Shown here piece after piece: positions 26,319 through 35,234 of a DNA stretch of 64,000 nucleotides; within the stretch, counting starts at the first letter, position 1, and each line of letters begins with the position of its first letter. The stretch spans positions 62,001-126,000 of the forward strand of contig DATJOJ010000035.1 in the NCBI GenBank assembly GCA_035507035.1. The letters run 5' to 3'. The notes beneath the pieces were generated by a model. It did no database searches. It worked only from the letters and a program-made list of their open reading frames with translations, and was not told the origin of the DNA. The position numbers and the translations under genes are program-made. Source of the stretch: DATJOJ01 sp035507035 (GTDB lineage: Bacteria; Acidobacteriota; Terriglobia; Terriglobales; Acidobacteriaceae).

Positions 26319-28268
26319 GTGAACGATCTCCATCTTTGGGCGCCGTTACTGCTTAGCACCGGATTTCTAATCCTTCTTTTTCAGTTCTTCACGCCCTATT
26401 CGAAACATGCCCGAATCCTCGCAGCGGCCACCTCCATTGTGGCCTCGCTTCGTTATTTGTACTGGCGTCTTTTTTTCACTTTCCCCTCAAACCAGAATTT
26501 TTTGCAGCAGGGGTGGGCCGCGTTTTTTCTGGTTATGGAGATCGGCACCGTCATCAGCTCGGTTCTGGTCTGCTTCTTTCTATCGAGATACATCGACCGG
26601 CGTCCCGACGCCGACGCCCGTGGCGATTCTCCGTTGCACGACGCGCCCGTCGATGTTCTCATCGCCACCTACAACGAAAGTCAGCCGGTGATTGAGCGCA
26701 CGATTGTGGGCGCGAAGGCGATCGACCACAAAGACTTGCGCGTATGGGTCCTCGACGACGGCGCGCGTCCGTGGCTCGAAGAGCTCGCGAAGGAGCTGGG
26801 GGTGATGTACGTTTCCCGCGTGAATGGCGCGCATGCAAAAGCCGGCAATGTAAACAACGGCTTTCAACGCGCACTCACCACCGGCCGCCGCCCGGAATTT
26901 GTGCTTTTGCTGGATGCCGATTTCGTTCCCAGCCGCAAGATTCTCAAACGCGTGCTCGGCCTGTTTGAGGAAGAGGACGTCGGGATCGTGCAAACCCCGC
27001 AGCACTTCTTCAATCCCGATCCGGTGCAAACCAACCTGGTGTGCTCGTCAGTCTGGCCGGACGAGCAGCGATTTTTCTTCAATGTCTTGATGCCGAGCAA
27101 GGACGCCTGGGGAGCGGCGTTCTGTTGCGGCACGTCCGCTGTCATCCGCGTGGACGCGCTGGAACGCAGCGGAGGAATGCGAACGGAAACCGTCACTGAA
27201 GATATGCTGACCAGTTTCAGTTTGCGGGAGCACGGCTACCGGACGATTTATCTCAACGAACGGCTCAGCATCGGCTTGGCCCCCGAAAGTCTGAAAGAAT
27301 TCATGGGACAACGCTCCCGCTGGTGCCTCGGTGCGGTCCAACAGTTATACACACCTTGGTCGTGTTTCGGACGCGCCCGAGTCGGCTTCATCAACCGAAT
27401 ATCTTTTTTCGACTCGATCTTGTACTGGTTCTCCTGCAACTTCAAACTCATGCTGGTGAGTGCGCCCATGCTGTATTGGCTGACGGGGACCTCGGTGATC
27501 CGCGCGACCGTTCCCGAGCTTCTCTTTTGGATGGCCCCTGCGGTGATCGCCAATCTCATCTTTTTGCACTATGTGGCATTTAATCGCATCCTGCCGGTGA
27601 TGACCGACCTGAATCAGTTCCTCACCGTCTTTGTGGTTTGCCGCACCGTGTTTGTCGGACTGGTTAAGCCTTTTGGGCACAAGTTCAAAGTTACGACAAA
27701 AGGGATTTCGACCACTGAAATCACGGTTCACTGGGACCTCTTATGGCGTTTTGCGGCCCTCGCGCTGCTCACCATGCTGGGACTGCTTATGCACTTCACT
27801 AACTTCAGCCCGGGCCATGGGGCGCAGGGCTATTCGCTGAATGTTGTCTGGAGCCTGCTCAACATTGCGATGTTGGCTCTTGCATGTGCGGTGTGCATCG
27901 AGCCGCCCAAACGCCGCCACGAGGAGCGTTTTAAGACCGGTGAAGAAGGCTTCATCGTGCTCAGCGACGGAACGGAATTGGGCTGTACGCTCGAAGACAT
28001 CTCAGTAAGCGGAAGCTGCGCGGTTCGCGAGCAGGGATGGGACGGCGTCGCGGATTCCGGCATCCTGGTGCTCGACCATGGGCACTTGGTTTTACCTTTC
28101 AGTATAGTGCGCCGGACCGGCCGCCAAGCTGGCCTGCGGTTCAACCTTTCGCCACAAATGCGGCGGGCGTTAATCGTGAAGCTGTTTACCGGCGACTATC
28201 ACCACGAAATCGAGGTGGTTAAAGCCACGCAAGTATTTGGCAGCTTGGCTAGGGTGTTCGCAGGCTGA
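26319..28268 (+). CDS. BcsA-like processive glycosyltransferase with C-terminal PilZ domain
   Basis: A 649-residue inner-membrane synthase of the GT2 cellulose/alginate type. After three N-terminal TM helices come the catalytic motifs DDG (146-148), DAD (199-201), TED (293-295) and QRSRW (331-335), then five or so TM helices. The C-terminal PilZ domain (about 533-620) keeps both c-di-GMP motifs, RHEER (RxxxR) and DISVSG (DxSxxG). Polymer synthesis is thus likely to be switched on by c-di-GMP. The start is GTG after GAGGAG. Cellulose is the first guess but the polymer is not determined by these motifs. Confidence 0.92.
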   Translation: MNDLHLWAPLLLSTGFLILLFQFFTPYSKHARILAAATSIVASLRYLYWRLFFTFPSNQNFLQQGWAAFFLVMEIGTVISSVLVCFFLSRYIDRRPDADARGDSPLHDAPVDVLIATYNESQPVIERTIVGAKAIDHKDLRVWVLDDGARPWLEELAKELGVMYVSRVNGAHAKAGNVNNGFQRALTTGRRPEFVLLLDADFVPSRKILKRVLGLFEEEDVGIVQTPQHFFNPDPVQTNLVCSSVWPDEQRFFFNVLMPSKDAWGAAFCCGTSAVIRVDALERSGGMRTETVTEDMLTSFSLREHGYRTIYLNERLSIGLAPESLKEFMGQRSRWCLGAVQQLYTPWSCFGRARVGFINRISFFDSILYWFSCNFKLMLVSAPMLYWLTGTSVIRATVPELLFWMAPAVIANLIFLHYVAFNRILPVMTDLNQFLTVFVVCRTVFVGLVKPFGHKFKVTTKGISTTEITVHWDLLWRFAALALLTMLGLLMHFTNFSPGHGAQGYSLNVVWSLLNIAMLALACAVCIEPPKRRHEERFKTGEEGFIVLSDGTELGCTLEDISVSGSCAVREQGWDGVADSGILVLDHGHLVLPFSIVRRTGRQAGLRFNLSPQMRRALIVKLFTGDYHHEIEVVKATQVFGSLARVFAG

Positions 28269-28269
28269 G

Positions 28270-28668
28270 CTAGCCGCCCGCTTTTTGCTTCATCTTGTCC
28301 AAGAATTTTCCGACGCTGACGACCGCCCGGTCGACCGTGCCGCGGCCAATCTCCTGCGCATCATCCCAAGCAGTCACGCGAAGCGTATAAAACCTCCCAT
28401 CGAACGATTCCAGCACCGCCTCGGCACGAATTCTTGCGCCAACGCCGCTCGCCGCGCGATGCTCGACATGGATTGCTGTGCCAACCGTAATCTCATCGCC
28501 TTCGCAATAGGGATGCAGCGCCATGAACGCTGCCGTCTCCATAAGGCGAATCATGTCGGGCGTGGAATAAACCGGCGGCAGTTGCGGATGATGCGCGGTG
28601 AGCGTGTGCTTGAACTCGACCGTTTCTTCGGCTGTGCCTCGCGCATCGATGGGGATTTCTTTGGCCAT
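28270..28668 (-). CDS. FlK-like acyl-CoA thioesterase (hotdog fold)
   Basis: A 132-residue single hotdog-domain protein of the fluoroacetyl-CoA thioesterase-like group. It has the conserved VYSTPDMIRLMETAA segment and the helix-following VGTAIHVEHRAAS with the likely catalytic His. These enzymes release acids from CoA esters; here general housekeeping hydrolysis is more likely than fluoroacetate resistance. It ends 1 bp past the end of the convergent glycosyltransferase gene. A strong terminator separates it from the CADD-like gene upstream. Confidence 0.85.
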   Translation of the reverse strand: MAKEIPIDARGTAEETVEFKHTLTAHHPQLPPVYSTPDMIRLMETAAFMALHPYCEGDEITVGTAIHVEHRAASGVGARIRAEAVLESFDGRFYTLRVTAWDDAQEIGRGTVDRAVVSVGKFLDKMKQKAGG

Positions 28669-28679
28669 AATGTTCCGTC

Positions 28680-28718
28680 AAAAAGAACGAGCCAATGATT
28701 CTACCGAATCATTGGCTC
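28680..28718 (-). terminator. Terminator after the CADD-like gene
   Basis: GAGCCAATGATTC (28689-28701) pairs perfectly with GAATCATTGGCTC (28706-28718) around a 4-nt loop. On the minus strand GTTCTTTTT follows, a classic Rho-independent terminator. It isolates the CADD-like gene from the thioesterase gene. Confidence 0.85.
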
Positions 28719-28739
28719 TGCAATGCCTTCTTCTCCGGC

Positions 28740-29444
28740 CTAGGCGGCCTGTGGCGCGTGGCGCGATTCTTCAATCCCATCCAGCGCCTCCCATAGCGCC
28801 TTGGCGGCATTTTCTCCCGCGGCTAGCGCTTTTTCCATCGCCTCCGGATGGGACTGCAGCCGTTTTTCCAGCTGCTTTCTCCAAACATTGGAGTGATAAA
28901 TGTCGGCGGTGGTGTGCAGTGTGAAATAGGCGCTAGTTTTATCTCCGGCGCCATACATCTCCTGAAGTCCGCGAGCCTTTTCCTTGGCCACTCGCGGCAC
29001 CTGCGATTCATAGGCATAAAACGCCGCCAATGCTTCCTCCGCTGAGCCCTCGCTGGCCAGTTGATGGAAAAACTTAGTCAAATTTTTGATAGCAGGCGAT
29101 TGAGTACGTCCAGCCAGGTTGCGCTGGCTTCCCATGCCTTCGGCGAAATCGAGCCACAACTCGGCGTGCTCGCGCTGCGGGGCGCCGGCAGTATCCTCTG
29201 TGCCCTTTTCGTCGGCCATATTGGCCAGGACGGCGCGGCGCAGTTCGCCATCTTCCAGCCGCATGGCGAACTCGGCCAAATAGGTGGGAAATGCTTTTAC
29301 ATGCGGATAGTAATCCTCCGCATACTTCCGCAGATCCTCACGCGTGAGCTTGCCGGCTGTCCACGCTTGGTAAAAGGGATGACAGAGCAGATCGTATTTT
29401 GCAATGCGCGCTTCCAGCTGCTGAAAAAATACCTGCTGTTCCAT
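28740..29444 (-). CDS. CADD-like haem-oxygenase-fold protein (putative pABA synthesis)
   Basis: A 234-residue all-helical protein of the TenA/PqqC superfamily, close to chlamydial CADD. Metal ligands are visible as E and H in the DEKGTEDTAGAPQREHAE segment, E in FYAYESQVP and the HTTADIYH group. In Chlamydia this protein makes p-aminobenzoate for folate through a self-sacrificing diiron reaction using its own Tyr; the Lys in VPRVAKEK matches that model. ATG 29444 is chosen at the family N-terminus (MEQQVFFQQ). A distinct iron-dependent oxidase role is also possible. Confidence 0.82.
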   Translation of the reverse strand: MEQQVFFQQLEARIAKYDLLCHPFYQAWTAGKLTREDLRKYAEDYYPHVKAFPTYLAEFAMRLEDGELRRAVLANMADEKGTEDTAGAPQREHAELWLDFAEGMGSQRNLAGRTQSPAIKNLTKFFHQLASEGSAEEALAAFYAYESQVPRVAKEKARGLQEMYGAGDKTSAYFTLHTTADIYHSNVWRKQLEKRLQSHPEAMEKALAAGENAAKALWEALDGIEESRHAPQAA

Positions 29445-29582
29445 GACGGTCCTCCGCAGACACACCAATATACGGGCTGGCCGTGAATTCTGGCAATGAT
29501 GTGCGTACCATTGTGGGAATAGAAATGACCTAACCCACACATTTTGTGATATTTCCGCCTTGGTGCTCAACGATAATGATGG

Positions 29583-30473
29583 GTGAAGGCGCGACAGATT
29601 CTGATTTTCGTTCTGGCCAGTGCCGCATGGGCGGGCAACAACGCGGCAGTCCGCCCGCAAATTTTACGCATCTCGCCCACCAGCGGAGCGGAAGGCACGC
29701 GCGTGGAAATTTCCGGGACGAATCTGAAAGACGCAAGCGCGGTCGCATTCGGAAAATCTGAGGCCATTTTCCGTGTTGTCTCGGCAGAGAAATTAATCGC
29801 AATCGTACCCAATCGGACCGACAGCGCGATCATCACCGTGATCACCCCACTGGGCCTCGCCTCCAGTCCATTTTCCTTTGCGGTGTTGAGCGATCCGCGC
29901 ATTCCCGACGAAGTTAAGTTTCGCGCTGGGTACGTCAACGATCCGAGGCCTGCCGATTTCACGTCGGTACAACTTTGGGGAATCGCCATCGCTGATGCCC
30001 GCGTCGGTGGATACGGAGGGGCGACCGTCGAAATCTCATGGACGCAGCTTTCATGTCGCGCCGACGGCAAAGATGTCGTGCTTAACGAGGATTCAGGCAG
30101 ATTACGCGGCGGCCTTTTTCGCCGTTATCCCTGGTTCGGGATCAACGATCACGAGCCCATGCCGATGGACTACGATCATGCGAACGGCGCGGTCATCCTG
30201 CATGTCGGCCAGCGACCCGACAAAGTCTGGCACTTCTGGGGCGCTTCGCCGCGGCCTGCGTTGCCGCCGGGAAAGCTGGAAGGCTGCACGGTGAAGGCGC
30301 ATCTCCGCATTTCCCAAGGGGCCCTCGTGCAGCTGGGAATGGATTATTGGAAGAATCCCACGGTCGAATATGCTCAAGGAAACAGCCATGAAGCCGGAGC
30401 CAGCAATTGGTATTTTCCATCGGAAAGCTGGCAGGAAGCGGTGTTTACCGATATTGGAGGGCCGCACTTTTAG
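29583..30473 (+). CDS. Exported IPT/TIG-domain protein
   Basis: A 296-residue protein with a signal peptide (about 17 residues). Residues about 25-102 form an IPT/TIG domain (RPQILRISPTSGAEGTRVEI), an Ig-like fold often seen in surface proteins. The C-terminal 190 residues are a beta-rich domain I do not recognise (GGYGGATVEISW, WHFWGASPRPALPPGKLEGC). It starts with GTG. The gene overlaps by 4 nt, tail to tail, with the membrane protein gene on the other strand. No enzyme motif is seen. Confidence 0.75.
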   Translation: MKARQILIFVLASAAWAGNNAAVRPQILRISPTSGAEGTRVEISGTNLKDASAVAFGKSEAIFRVVSAEKLIAIVPNRTDSAIITVITPLGLASSPFSFAVLSDPRIPDEVKFRAGYVNDPRPADFTSVQLWGIAIADARVGGYGGATVEISWTQLSCRADGKDVVLNEDSGRLRGGLFRRYPWFGINDHEPMPMDYDHANGAVILHVGQRPDKVWHFWGASPRPALPPGKLEGCTVKAHLRISQGALVQLGMDYWKNPTVEYAQGNSHEAGASNWYFPSESWQEAVFTDIGGPHF

Positions 30474-30913
30474 AGGAGAGTTTTGCCGCTATCGTTTCTG
30501 CCAGCGAACCACTCTGTCACCGGCGCTTGATACAAATACCAGACGATCAACATCCTCACAAGCGCACCGAGACCCGGTATCAGAAAACTGGTGATTCGAA
30601 AATTCATCACAGCCACTGAGAGCGAAGGCAGGGTCATAGCTAAGCCGGCCAGCGCTGCCAGAATCGCGATTCGGCGCGCCCAATTATTTCTCCTCCACAA
30701 GCCCCAGCCAAGCAATCCGCTTATCACGCCGATCAGTAGAAACATATAAGGCCCAGACAACTCCAGACCATTCAAGAGCGGCGCGCCGAGTGCCATTGAG
30801 ATGGCTCCGGGTGCGATTAGCATGACCATCCCGAGTGTCCACAAATACAGCCCGGCTAGCCAAAATGCTGCTGCTGCTGCAATCACACCGATCAATGGTC
30901 TTCCCTCTTTCAT
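30470..30913 (-). CDS. Small integral membrane protein of unknown function
   Basis: A 147-residue protein with about four membrane helices (starting LIGVIAAAAAFWLAGLYLW) and a charged WGLWRRNNWARR loop that recalls DUF2127-type proteins. It ends in a soluble tail (EWFAGRNDSGKTLL). The start is uncertain: ATG 30913 is preferred, GTG 30925 is 4 codons upstream. Its stop overlaps the IPT/TIG gene's stop on the opposite strand. No function can be assigned. Confidence 0.65.
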   Translation of the reverse strand: MKEGRPLIGVIAAAAAFWLAGLYLWTLGMVMLIAPGAISMALGAPLLNGLELSGPYMFLLIGVISGLLGWGLWRRNNWARRIAILAALAGLAMTLPSLSVAVMNFRITSFLIPGLGALVRMLIVWYLYQAPVTEWFAGRNDSGKTLL

Positions 30914-30967
30914 AGAAAGCGCCACGGTCTAAGCGGATTATCACAGATAAACCCTGGATCGGGTTTT

Positions 30968-30996
30968 CCGCGCTGATCCATGTAAATCCATGGCCA
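30968..30996 (+). repeat. Dispersed ATCCGYG repeat, copy 1
   Basis: CCGCGCTGATCCATGTAAAT followed by CCATGGC is a copy of a short repeat with triple ATCC periodicity that occurs at least seven times in intergenic parts of this window (consensus ATCCGYGTNNATCCGYGNAA then ATCCGYGGC). Confidence 0.6.
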
Positions 30997-31040
30997 AAAG
31001 GTTTTTCAACATTTGCCGATGAATTCCTCAGGAAAGACCT

Positions 31041-31556
31041 ATGGGAAGAAACCTGCGCGCCGCGCTGCTCACAATTCTTCTTCTCGGCTGTGGTGGCCGG
31101 TCCACCGACTCGGCCCCGGCGGGATTCATCAATCAGACACAGCATACCGACGCTGAGTTGTGGGCAATATGGTCAGCCGCGCAGCAGAGTATTGCCGAGA
31201 CCATCAACCTCAATCCGGTCCAACAAACTCTGTCGGGCGCATCTCCCGAAGTTTTGCCGGGCGACCCTCGGGCGATGTCGATCATGCCGCAGCAGCTCAC
31301 GATCACCCCAGAACCCGACGTCTCTTCTGCCGTCCTGTTCGCCGCTACCGGACTGCACCGAGGCAATCCCACCGGAATGATTGCCTGCCCACAACCCTGC
31401 AACGTCCGTTACAGCACAGCCTATTCGCGTTATGGCCCGGAGATCACGTGCTACGCCGCATCCTGGGAGTGGACTTCGAGCTTCAACGCCCTGATCGAGT
31501 ATGAATTCGAAAACCAGATTTTGTTCGCTTTGGGTTATGACATGACCTGGCGATGA
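31041..31556 (+). CDS. Predicted lipoprotein of unknown function
   Basis: A 171-residue protein with a lipoprotein signal peptide ending LLLGC (Cys17). The mature part has a helical stretch (TDAELWAIWSAAQQSIAETIN) and a C-terminal beta-rich portion with four cysteines (IACPQPCNVRYST and ITCYAA), which could form disulfides. AGGAAAG precedes the ATG. I do not recognise the family. Confidence 0.65.
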   Translation: MGRNLRAALLTILLLGCGGRSTDSAPAGFINQTQHTDAELWAIWSAAQQSIAETINLNPVQQTLSGASPEVLPGDPRAMSIMPQQLTITPEPDVSSAVLFAATGLHRGNPTGMIACPQPCNVRYSTAYSRYGPEITCYAASWEWTSSFNALIEYEFENQILFALGYDMTWR

Positions 31557-31567
31557 GGTCGGCGGTG

Positions 31568-31843
31568 CTATTTCTTTTCGGCCTTCTTTGACTCGGTCTT
31601 CGGCTTGTCTTCTTTTTTGGTTTCTGTTTTCGAGCTTGACTCGCTCGATGCCGGCACCGACGATTTCTTCGCGTAGTCGGTTACATACCAGCCTGAGCCT
31701 TTGAATTGCACTGCCGGGGCGGAGATCGTCTGTTCGACCGGGCCGCCGCATTCCGGACATTTTTTGACCGGCTTGTCGGAAAATTTCTGAATACGCTCAA
31801 ATTTACGGCCGCATTTCTTGCACTGATATTCGTAAAGTGGCAT
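31568..31843 (-). CDS. FmdB-family zinc-ribbon protein
   Basis: A 91-residue protein with an N-terminal zinc ribbon, MPLYEYQCKKCGRKF and KKCPECGG, giving four cysteines. The tail is rich in Ser, Lys and Glu and probably disordered. FmdB-like proteins are linked to regulation or transcription in some bacteria, but the role is not proven. It is convergent with the lipoprotein gene at 31,556 and divergent from rsmI. Confidence 0.88.
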   Translation of the reverse strand: MPLYEYQCKKCGRKFERIQKFSDKPVKKCPECGGPVEQTISAPAVQFKGSGWYVTDYAKKSSVPASSESSSKTETKKEDKPKTESKKAEKK

Positions 31844-31945
31844 GGACTCCTGGAAATCTGCTGTGAAAAACGCTCGATCTTGATTCTAGGTGCGTGATGA
31901 TTTCCCGTCAATTTGCCGGCGGCATTCGGTGGTAGACTCGCCACG

Positions 31946-32839
31946 ATGGCCGCAGAAAAGATGGCCGTAGAAGCCAACGCCACCGAGCGCGCGCATTCTT
32001 TGTCCCCAGGTCTGTACCTGGTCGCGACACCGATCGGCAATCTTGAGGACATCACGCTGCGGGCGTTGCGAGTACTGAAAGAAGCTGATCTCATCGCTTG
32101 CGAAGATACTCGTCAAACTCAAAAGCTTCTGCACCATTACTCGATTTCGACCCGCACCACCAGCTATCACGAGCACAACGAAATGACTCGCGCGCCGGAG
32201 TTAATCGTCGAACTCGAGCAGGGGGCGCGAATTGCCCTGGTCACGGACGCCGGCATGCCCGGCATTTCCGACCCCGGATTTCGGCTGGTCGCGCTCGCCA
32301 TTCGGCATCACATTCCCGTCGTTCCCGTGCCCGGAGCATCTGCGTTCCTCGCTGCGCTCGTCGCCAGCGGCTTGCCTACCGATGCCTTCCGGTTCAGCGG
32401 ATTCCTTCCCGCCAAACGCGGCCAGCGGCGCGCATTTCTCGAAAGCATTCGTGACTCGCCTCGAAGCCAGGTCCTTTATGAAGCACCGCATCGGATCGTC
32501 GAAGCCTTGGAGGATGTCGTCGAAGTTCTCGGAGCCGATCGCCATGTGGTCATTGCGCGCGAGGTAACGAAGTTGCACGAGGAATTTCTACGCGGACGCT
32601 CCGACGGACTTCTGCGGATCCTGAAAGCCCGCGGCGACGTCAAGGGTGAAATCACGCTGCTAATCGGCAAAGCAGAAGAGAGCCCGGCACCAGCCGCTGC
32701 GCGTCCCACCATTCGTCAGCAAGTCGAGGCTGTGATGTCAGAGCAACAAATCAACGAGAAAGCGGCTCTGAAAAAAATTGCGAAAGAGATGCGAATTTCC
32801 AAGAGCGAAGCCTATCGCGAACTGCAGAGAAGCAAATGA
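31946..32839 (+). CDS. rsmI: 16S rRNA (cytidine1402-2'-O)-methyltransferase RsmI
   Basis: A 297-residue tetrapyrrole-methylase-fold enzyme that methylates the ribose of C1402 in the 30S decoding centre. Motifs: LYLVATPIGNLEDITLRA, EDTRQTQKLL, VTDAGMPGISDPG and PVVPVPGASA. A small C-terminal helical domain follows (KKIAKEMRISKSEAYRELQ). ATG 31946 fits the family start. It ends 4 bp before the convergent acr3 gene. Confidence 0.94.
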   Translation: MAAEKMAVEANATERAHSLSPGLYLVATPIGNLEDITLRALRVLKEADLIACEDTRQTQKLLHHYSISTRTTSYHEHNEMTRAPELIVELEQGARIALVTDAGMPGISDPGFRLVALAIRHHIPVVPVPGASAFLAALVASGLPTDAFRFSGFLPAKRGQRRAFLESIRDSPRSQVLYEAPHRIVEALEDVVEVLGADRHVVIAREVTKLHEEFLRGRSDGLLRILKARGDVKGEITLLIGKAEESPAPAAARPTIRQQVEAVMSEQQINEKAALKKIAKEMRISKSEAYRELQRSK

Positions 32840-32843
32840 ATTT

Positions 32844-33938
32844 TCAAGCTGCAGCCGGCGGCGAAAACCATCCTCGCGTCCGGTTGCAAACGCCGCACAC
32901 TGACAGCATCACTGGAACCTCGACCAGCACTCCCACCACCGTCGCAAGAGCAGCCCCCGAGCCGGGTCCAAACAGAGCAATCGAGGTCGCTACCGCCAGT
33001 TCAAAAAAGTTACTTGCACCGATCAAGGCGCCCGGCGCAGCCACGTTGTAGGGGACTTTCCACCAGCGCATTAAACCGTAGGCCAGTCCGGAGTTGAAAT
33101 AGACTTGCAGCAAAATCGGAATCGCGATCAGCGCGACGTGCAAGTAGCTGTTGGTAATGTTGTCCGCCTGAAAAGCGAAGATCAGAACCAGGGTGGCCAG
33201 CAAGGCGCTAATGGTAATGGGAGCGAATTGTGGCAGCAACTTCCCTTCGAACCATTCCCCTCCGCGTTTGCCAATGAGCCAGCGCCGCAGAACCGATCCC
33301 AGAACCGACGGAATCACAATGAAGGCCAAAACCGAGTACAGCAAAACCCGCGCAGGAACTTGCAGGTTCGAGGCTCCCGCGACCAGAAAGCGCACAATCG
33401 GCGCGAACAGAAATAGCATGATGAGATCGTTCAGAGATACCTGAACCAGGGTGTACGCCGGATCTCCGTCGGTGAGATGGCTCCATACAAACACCATCGC
33501 CGTGCATGGCGCGGCCGCCAGGATGATGGTTCCGGCGATGTATTGATCGGCTTGTGCGGGAGAAATCCAGTGACTGAAGACGTGTCGAAAGAAGATCCAC
33601 GAGAAACCGGCCATCGAAAATGGTTTCACGATCCAGTTCACGAAAAGCGTGATTAACAGGCCATGCGGCCTCGATCCCACTCTCCGGATCGACGCGAAAT
33701 CCACCTTCATCATCATGGGAACAATCATCAGCCAGATGAGAATCGCAATGGGGAGATTGACCTCGCTGCCGTGTCCAAATTCCAGGCTGCGCAACCATGC
33801 GACGACAAATGGTGCCGTTTTTCCGACACCAATTCCAGCCACCATGCACAACCCGACCCAGAGCGTCAGATAGCGCTCAAACAGGTTGAGCTCTTTGGAG
33901 GGCGACAGCCGATCCGCAGTTTCGACGATCGGGCTCAT
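32844..33938 (-). CDS. acr3: ACR3-type arsenite efflux permease
   Basis: A 364-residue, ten-helix permease that pumps arsenite out of the cell. The conserved Cys lies in AAAPCTAMVFVWSHL and the GASNFFELAVA helix is typical of ACR3. The ATG at 33938 overlaps the arsC stop (ATGA), so arsC and acr3 are translationally coupled. It is the last gene of the operon arsM-arsC-acr3, read divergently from arsR. Confidence 0.95.
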   Translation of the reverse strand: MSPIVETADRLSPSKELNLFERYLTLWVGLCMVAGIGVGKTAPFVVAWLRSLEFGHGSEVNLPIAILIWLMIVPMMMKVDFASIRRVGSRPHGLLITLFVNWIVKPFSMAGFSWIFFRHVFSHWISPAQADQYIAGTIILAAAPCTAMVFVWSHLTDGDPAYTLVQVSLNDLIMLFLFAPIVRFLVAGASNLQVPARVLLYSVLAFIVIPSVLGSVLRRWLIGKRGGEWFEGKLLPQFAPITISALLATLVLIFAFQADNITNSYLHVALIAIPILLQVYFNSGLAYGLMRWWKVPYNVAAPGALIGASNFFELAVATSIALFGPGSGAALATVVGVLVEVPVMLSVCGVCNRTRGWFSPPAAA

Positions 33939-34363
33939 CGTGCCTCGCGCTGCGGCAGGAATTGGCGTTCGATGTTTCGGCTGATCTCGTCGCGAATCCT
34001 CCGAAAAAACTGGAGTTTCTCTTCTTTTGTTCCCGTCACGGCAGCGGGGTCGTCCAAACTCCAGCTGAGAAACTTGTAGGTCCCGGGAAAGATCGGGCAC
34101 GATTCTTTGGCCCGATCACAAACCGTGACTACATATTCGATCGGCTGGCCCAGAAACTCGTTGACGTTCTTGGAGCGATGCTTCGAAATGTCGATGCCAA
34201 TTTCCTGCATGGCCTCAATGGCCAGCTGATTCACGCCGCCGGGGTTGGTTCCCGCACTCAGCACCTCAAAGCGATCACCAGCCATTGCGCGCAACAAGCC
34301 TTCCGCCATTTGGCTGCGAGCGGAGTTTCCCGTGCACAGAAAAAGTACTTTCGGTTTTGCCAT
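33935..34363 (-). CDS. arsC: Arsenate reductase (thioredoxin-coupled)
   Basis: A 142-residue LMW-phosphatase-fold enzyme that reduces arsenate to arsenite. The P-loop is CTGNSARS (C10-S17), and the redox cascade cysteines C82 and C89 (TVCDRAKESCP) match those of the thioredoxin-linked Staphylococcus/Bacillus ArsC family. Its product is exported by ACR3 (next gene) or methylated by ArsM (previous gene). Confidence 0.95.
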   Translation of the reverse strand: MAKPKVLFLCTGNSARSQMAEGLLRAMAGDRFEVLSAGTNPGGVNQLAIEAMQEIGIDISKHRSKNVNEFLGQPIEYVVTVCDRAKESCPIFPGTYKFLSWSLDDPAAVTGTKEEKLQFFRRIRDEISRNIERQFLPQREAR

Positions 34364-34375
34364 GGTAGCGTCCTT

Positions 34376-35161
34376 TCACAGCGGCTTGCGTCCGTGCAAC
34401 TTGATCGACGCGATCGCGGACGCTGGGTGGTGGAACTTCGACGCTTCCGCACAACAGTCCTGCGGCAGAAGCGTTCCCGCCAGCGCTGTTCCGGCTGTAA
34501 TCTGTGGAATCGATAGATCGGTCAGACCTGCTCCCAATGCGAAGCGCAGATAATCGTTCATCAGACTCGCGCCCGAGATGCATCCCACGTAGGCATTGAT
34601 GTCGGTCGCGATTTCTACCGGCAATTCAGCCAGCAAAACAATGTCGCTCACCGCAAATCTTCCGCCCGGCTTGAGCACCCGCTGCATCTCGCGAAACACT
34701 GCTGGCTTATCCGGGCTGAGATTGATGACGCAGTTGCTGATGATGAAGTCCACCGCGCCGTCCTCGATCGGCAGATTCTCGATGTGTCCCTTGCGAAACT
34801 CAACATTGCTCGCTCCGAGGTTCGCCGCATTTTCACGAGCCCGTGTCAGCATGTCATCGGTCATGTCAACGCCGATGACTCGCCCGCCCGGGCCCACCTG
34901 TCGCAACGCCAGAAATACGTCAAAACCGGCGCCGCTGCCCAAATCGAGCACGGTCATTCCCAGCTTGATTTCCGCCAGCGCCAGCGGATTCCCGCAGCCC
35001 AAACCCAGATTGCCGCTCCCGGCAAGCTCCAATTCCTCTTTCGAGTATCCAATCGCCGCAGCGACACTTTCCTTCGAACCGCAGCCACATCCAGATCTTT
35101 CGCCACGCGCGATCTCTCCGTATTTTTCCTGCACGATTTCGAGCACCTGATTCTTATCCAT
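34376..35161 (-). CDS. arsM: Arsenite S-adenosylmethionine methyltransferase
   Basis: A 261-residue methyltransferase that adds methyl groups to arsenite. SAM-binding motif VLDLGSGAGFD lies at about 71-81; the arsenite-binding cysteines C56, C144 and C194 are present (GLGCG, ISNCVINLSP, YVGCISGA). ATG 35161 has GGAGG about 6 nt upstream, so a start four codons upstream is rejected. It leads the arsM-arsC-acr3 operon. Confidence 0.94.
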   Translation of the reverse strand: MDKNQVLEIVQEKYGEIARGERSGCGCGSKESVAAAIGYSKEELELAGSGNLGLGCGNPLALAEIKLGMTVLDLGSGAGFDVFLALRQVGPGGRVIGVDMTDDMLTRARENAANLGASNVEFRKGHIENLPIEDGAVDFIISNCVINLSPDKPAVFREMQRVLKPGGRFAVSDIVLLAELPVEIATDINAYVGCISGASLMNDYLRFALGAGLTDLSIPQITAGTALAGTLLPQDCCAEASKFHHPASAIASIKLHGRKPL

Positions 35162-35212
35162 GGCGACCTCCAATACATCTGCCTACGCGAATGTGAGGTT
35201 AAATCTTGGCTT

Positions 35213-35234
35213 CATATCTGTCAAGGCGAATATG
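35213..35234. promoter_or_regulatory. Possible ArsR operator
   Basis: CATAT (35213-35217) and ATATG (35230-35234) are inverted about a 12-nt spacer and overlap the arsR start codon within the 70-bp divergent promoter region. The match to known ArsR sites is loose. Confidence 0.3.
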
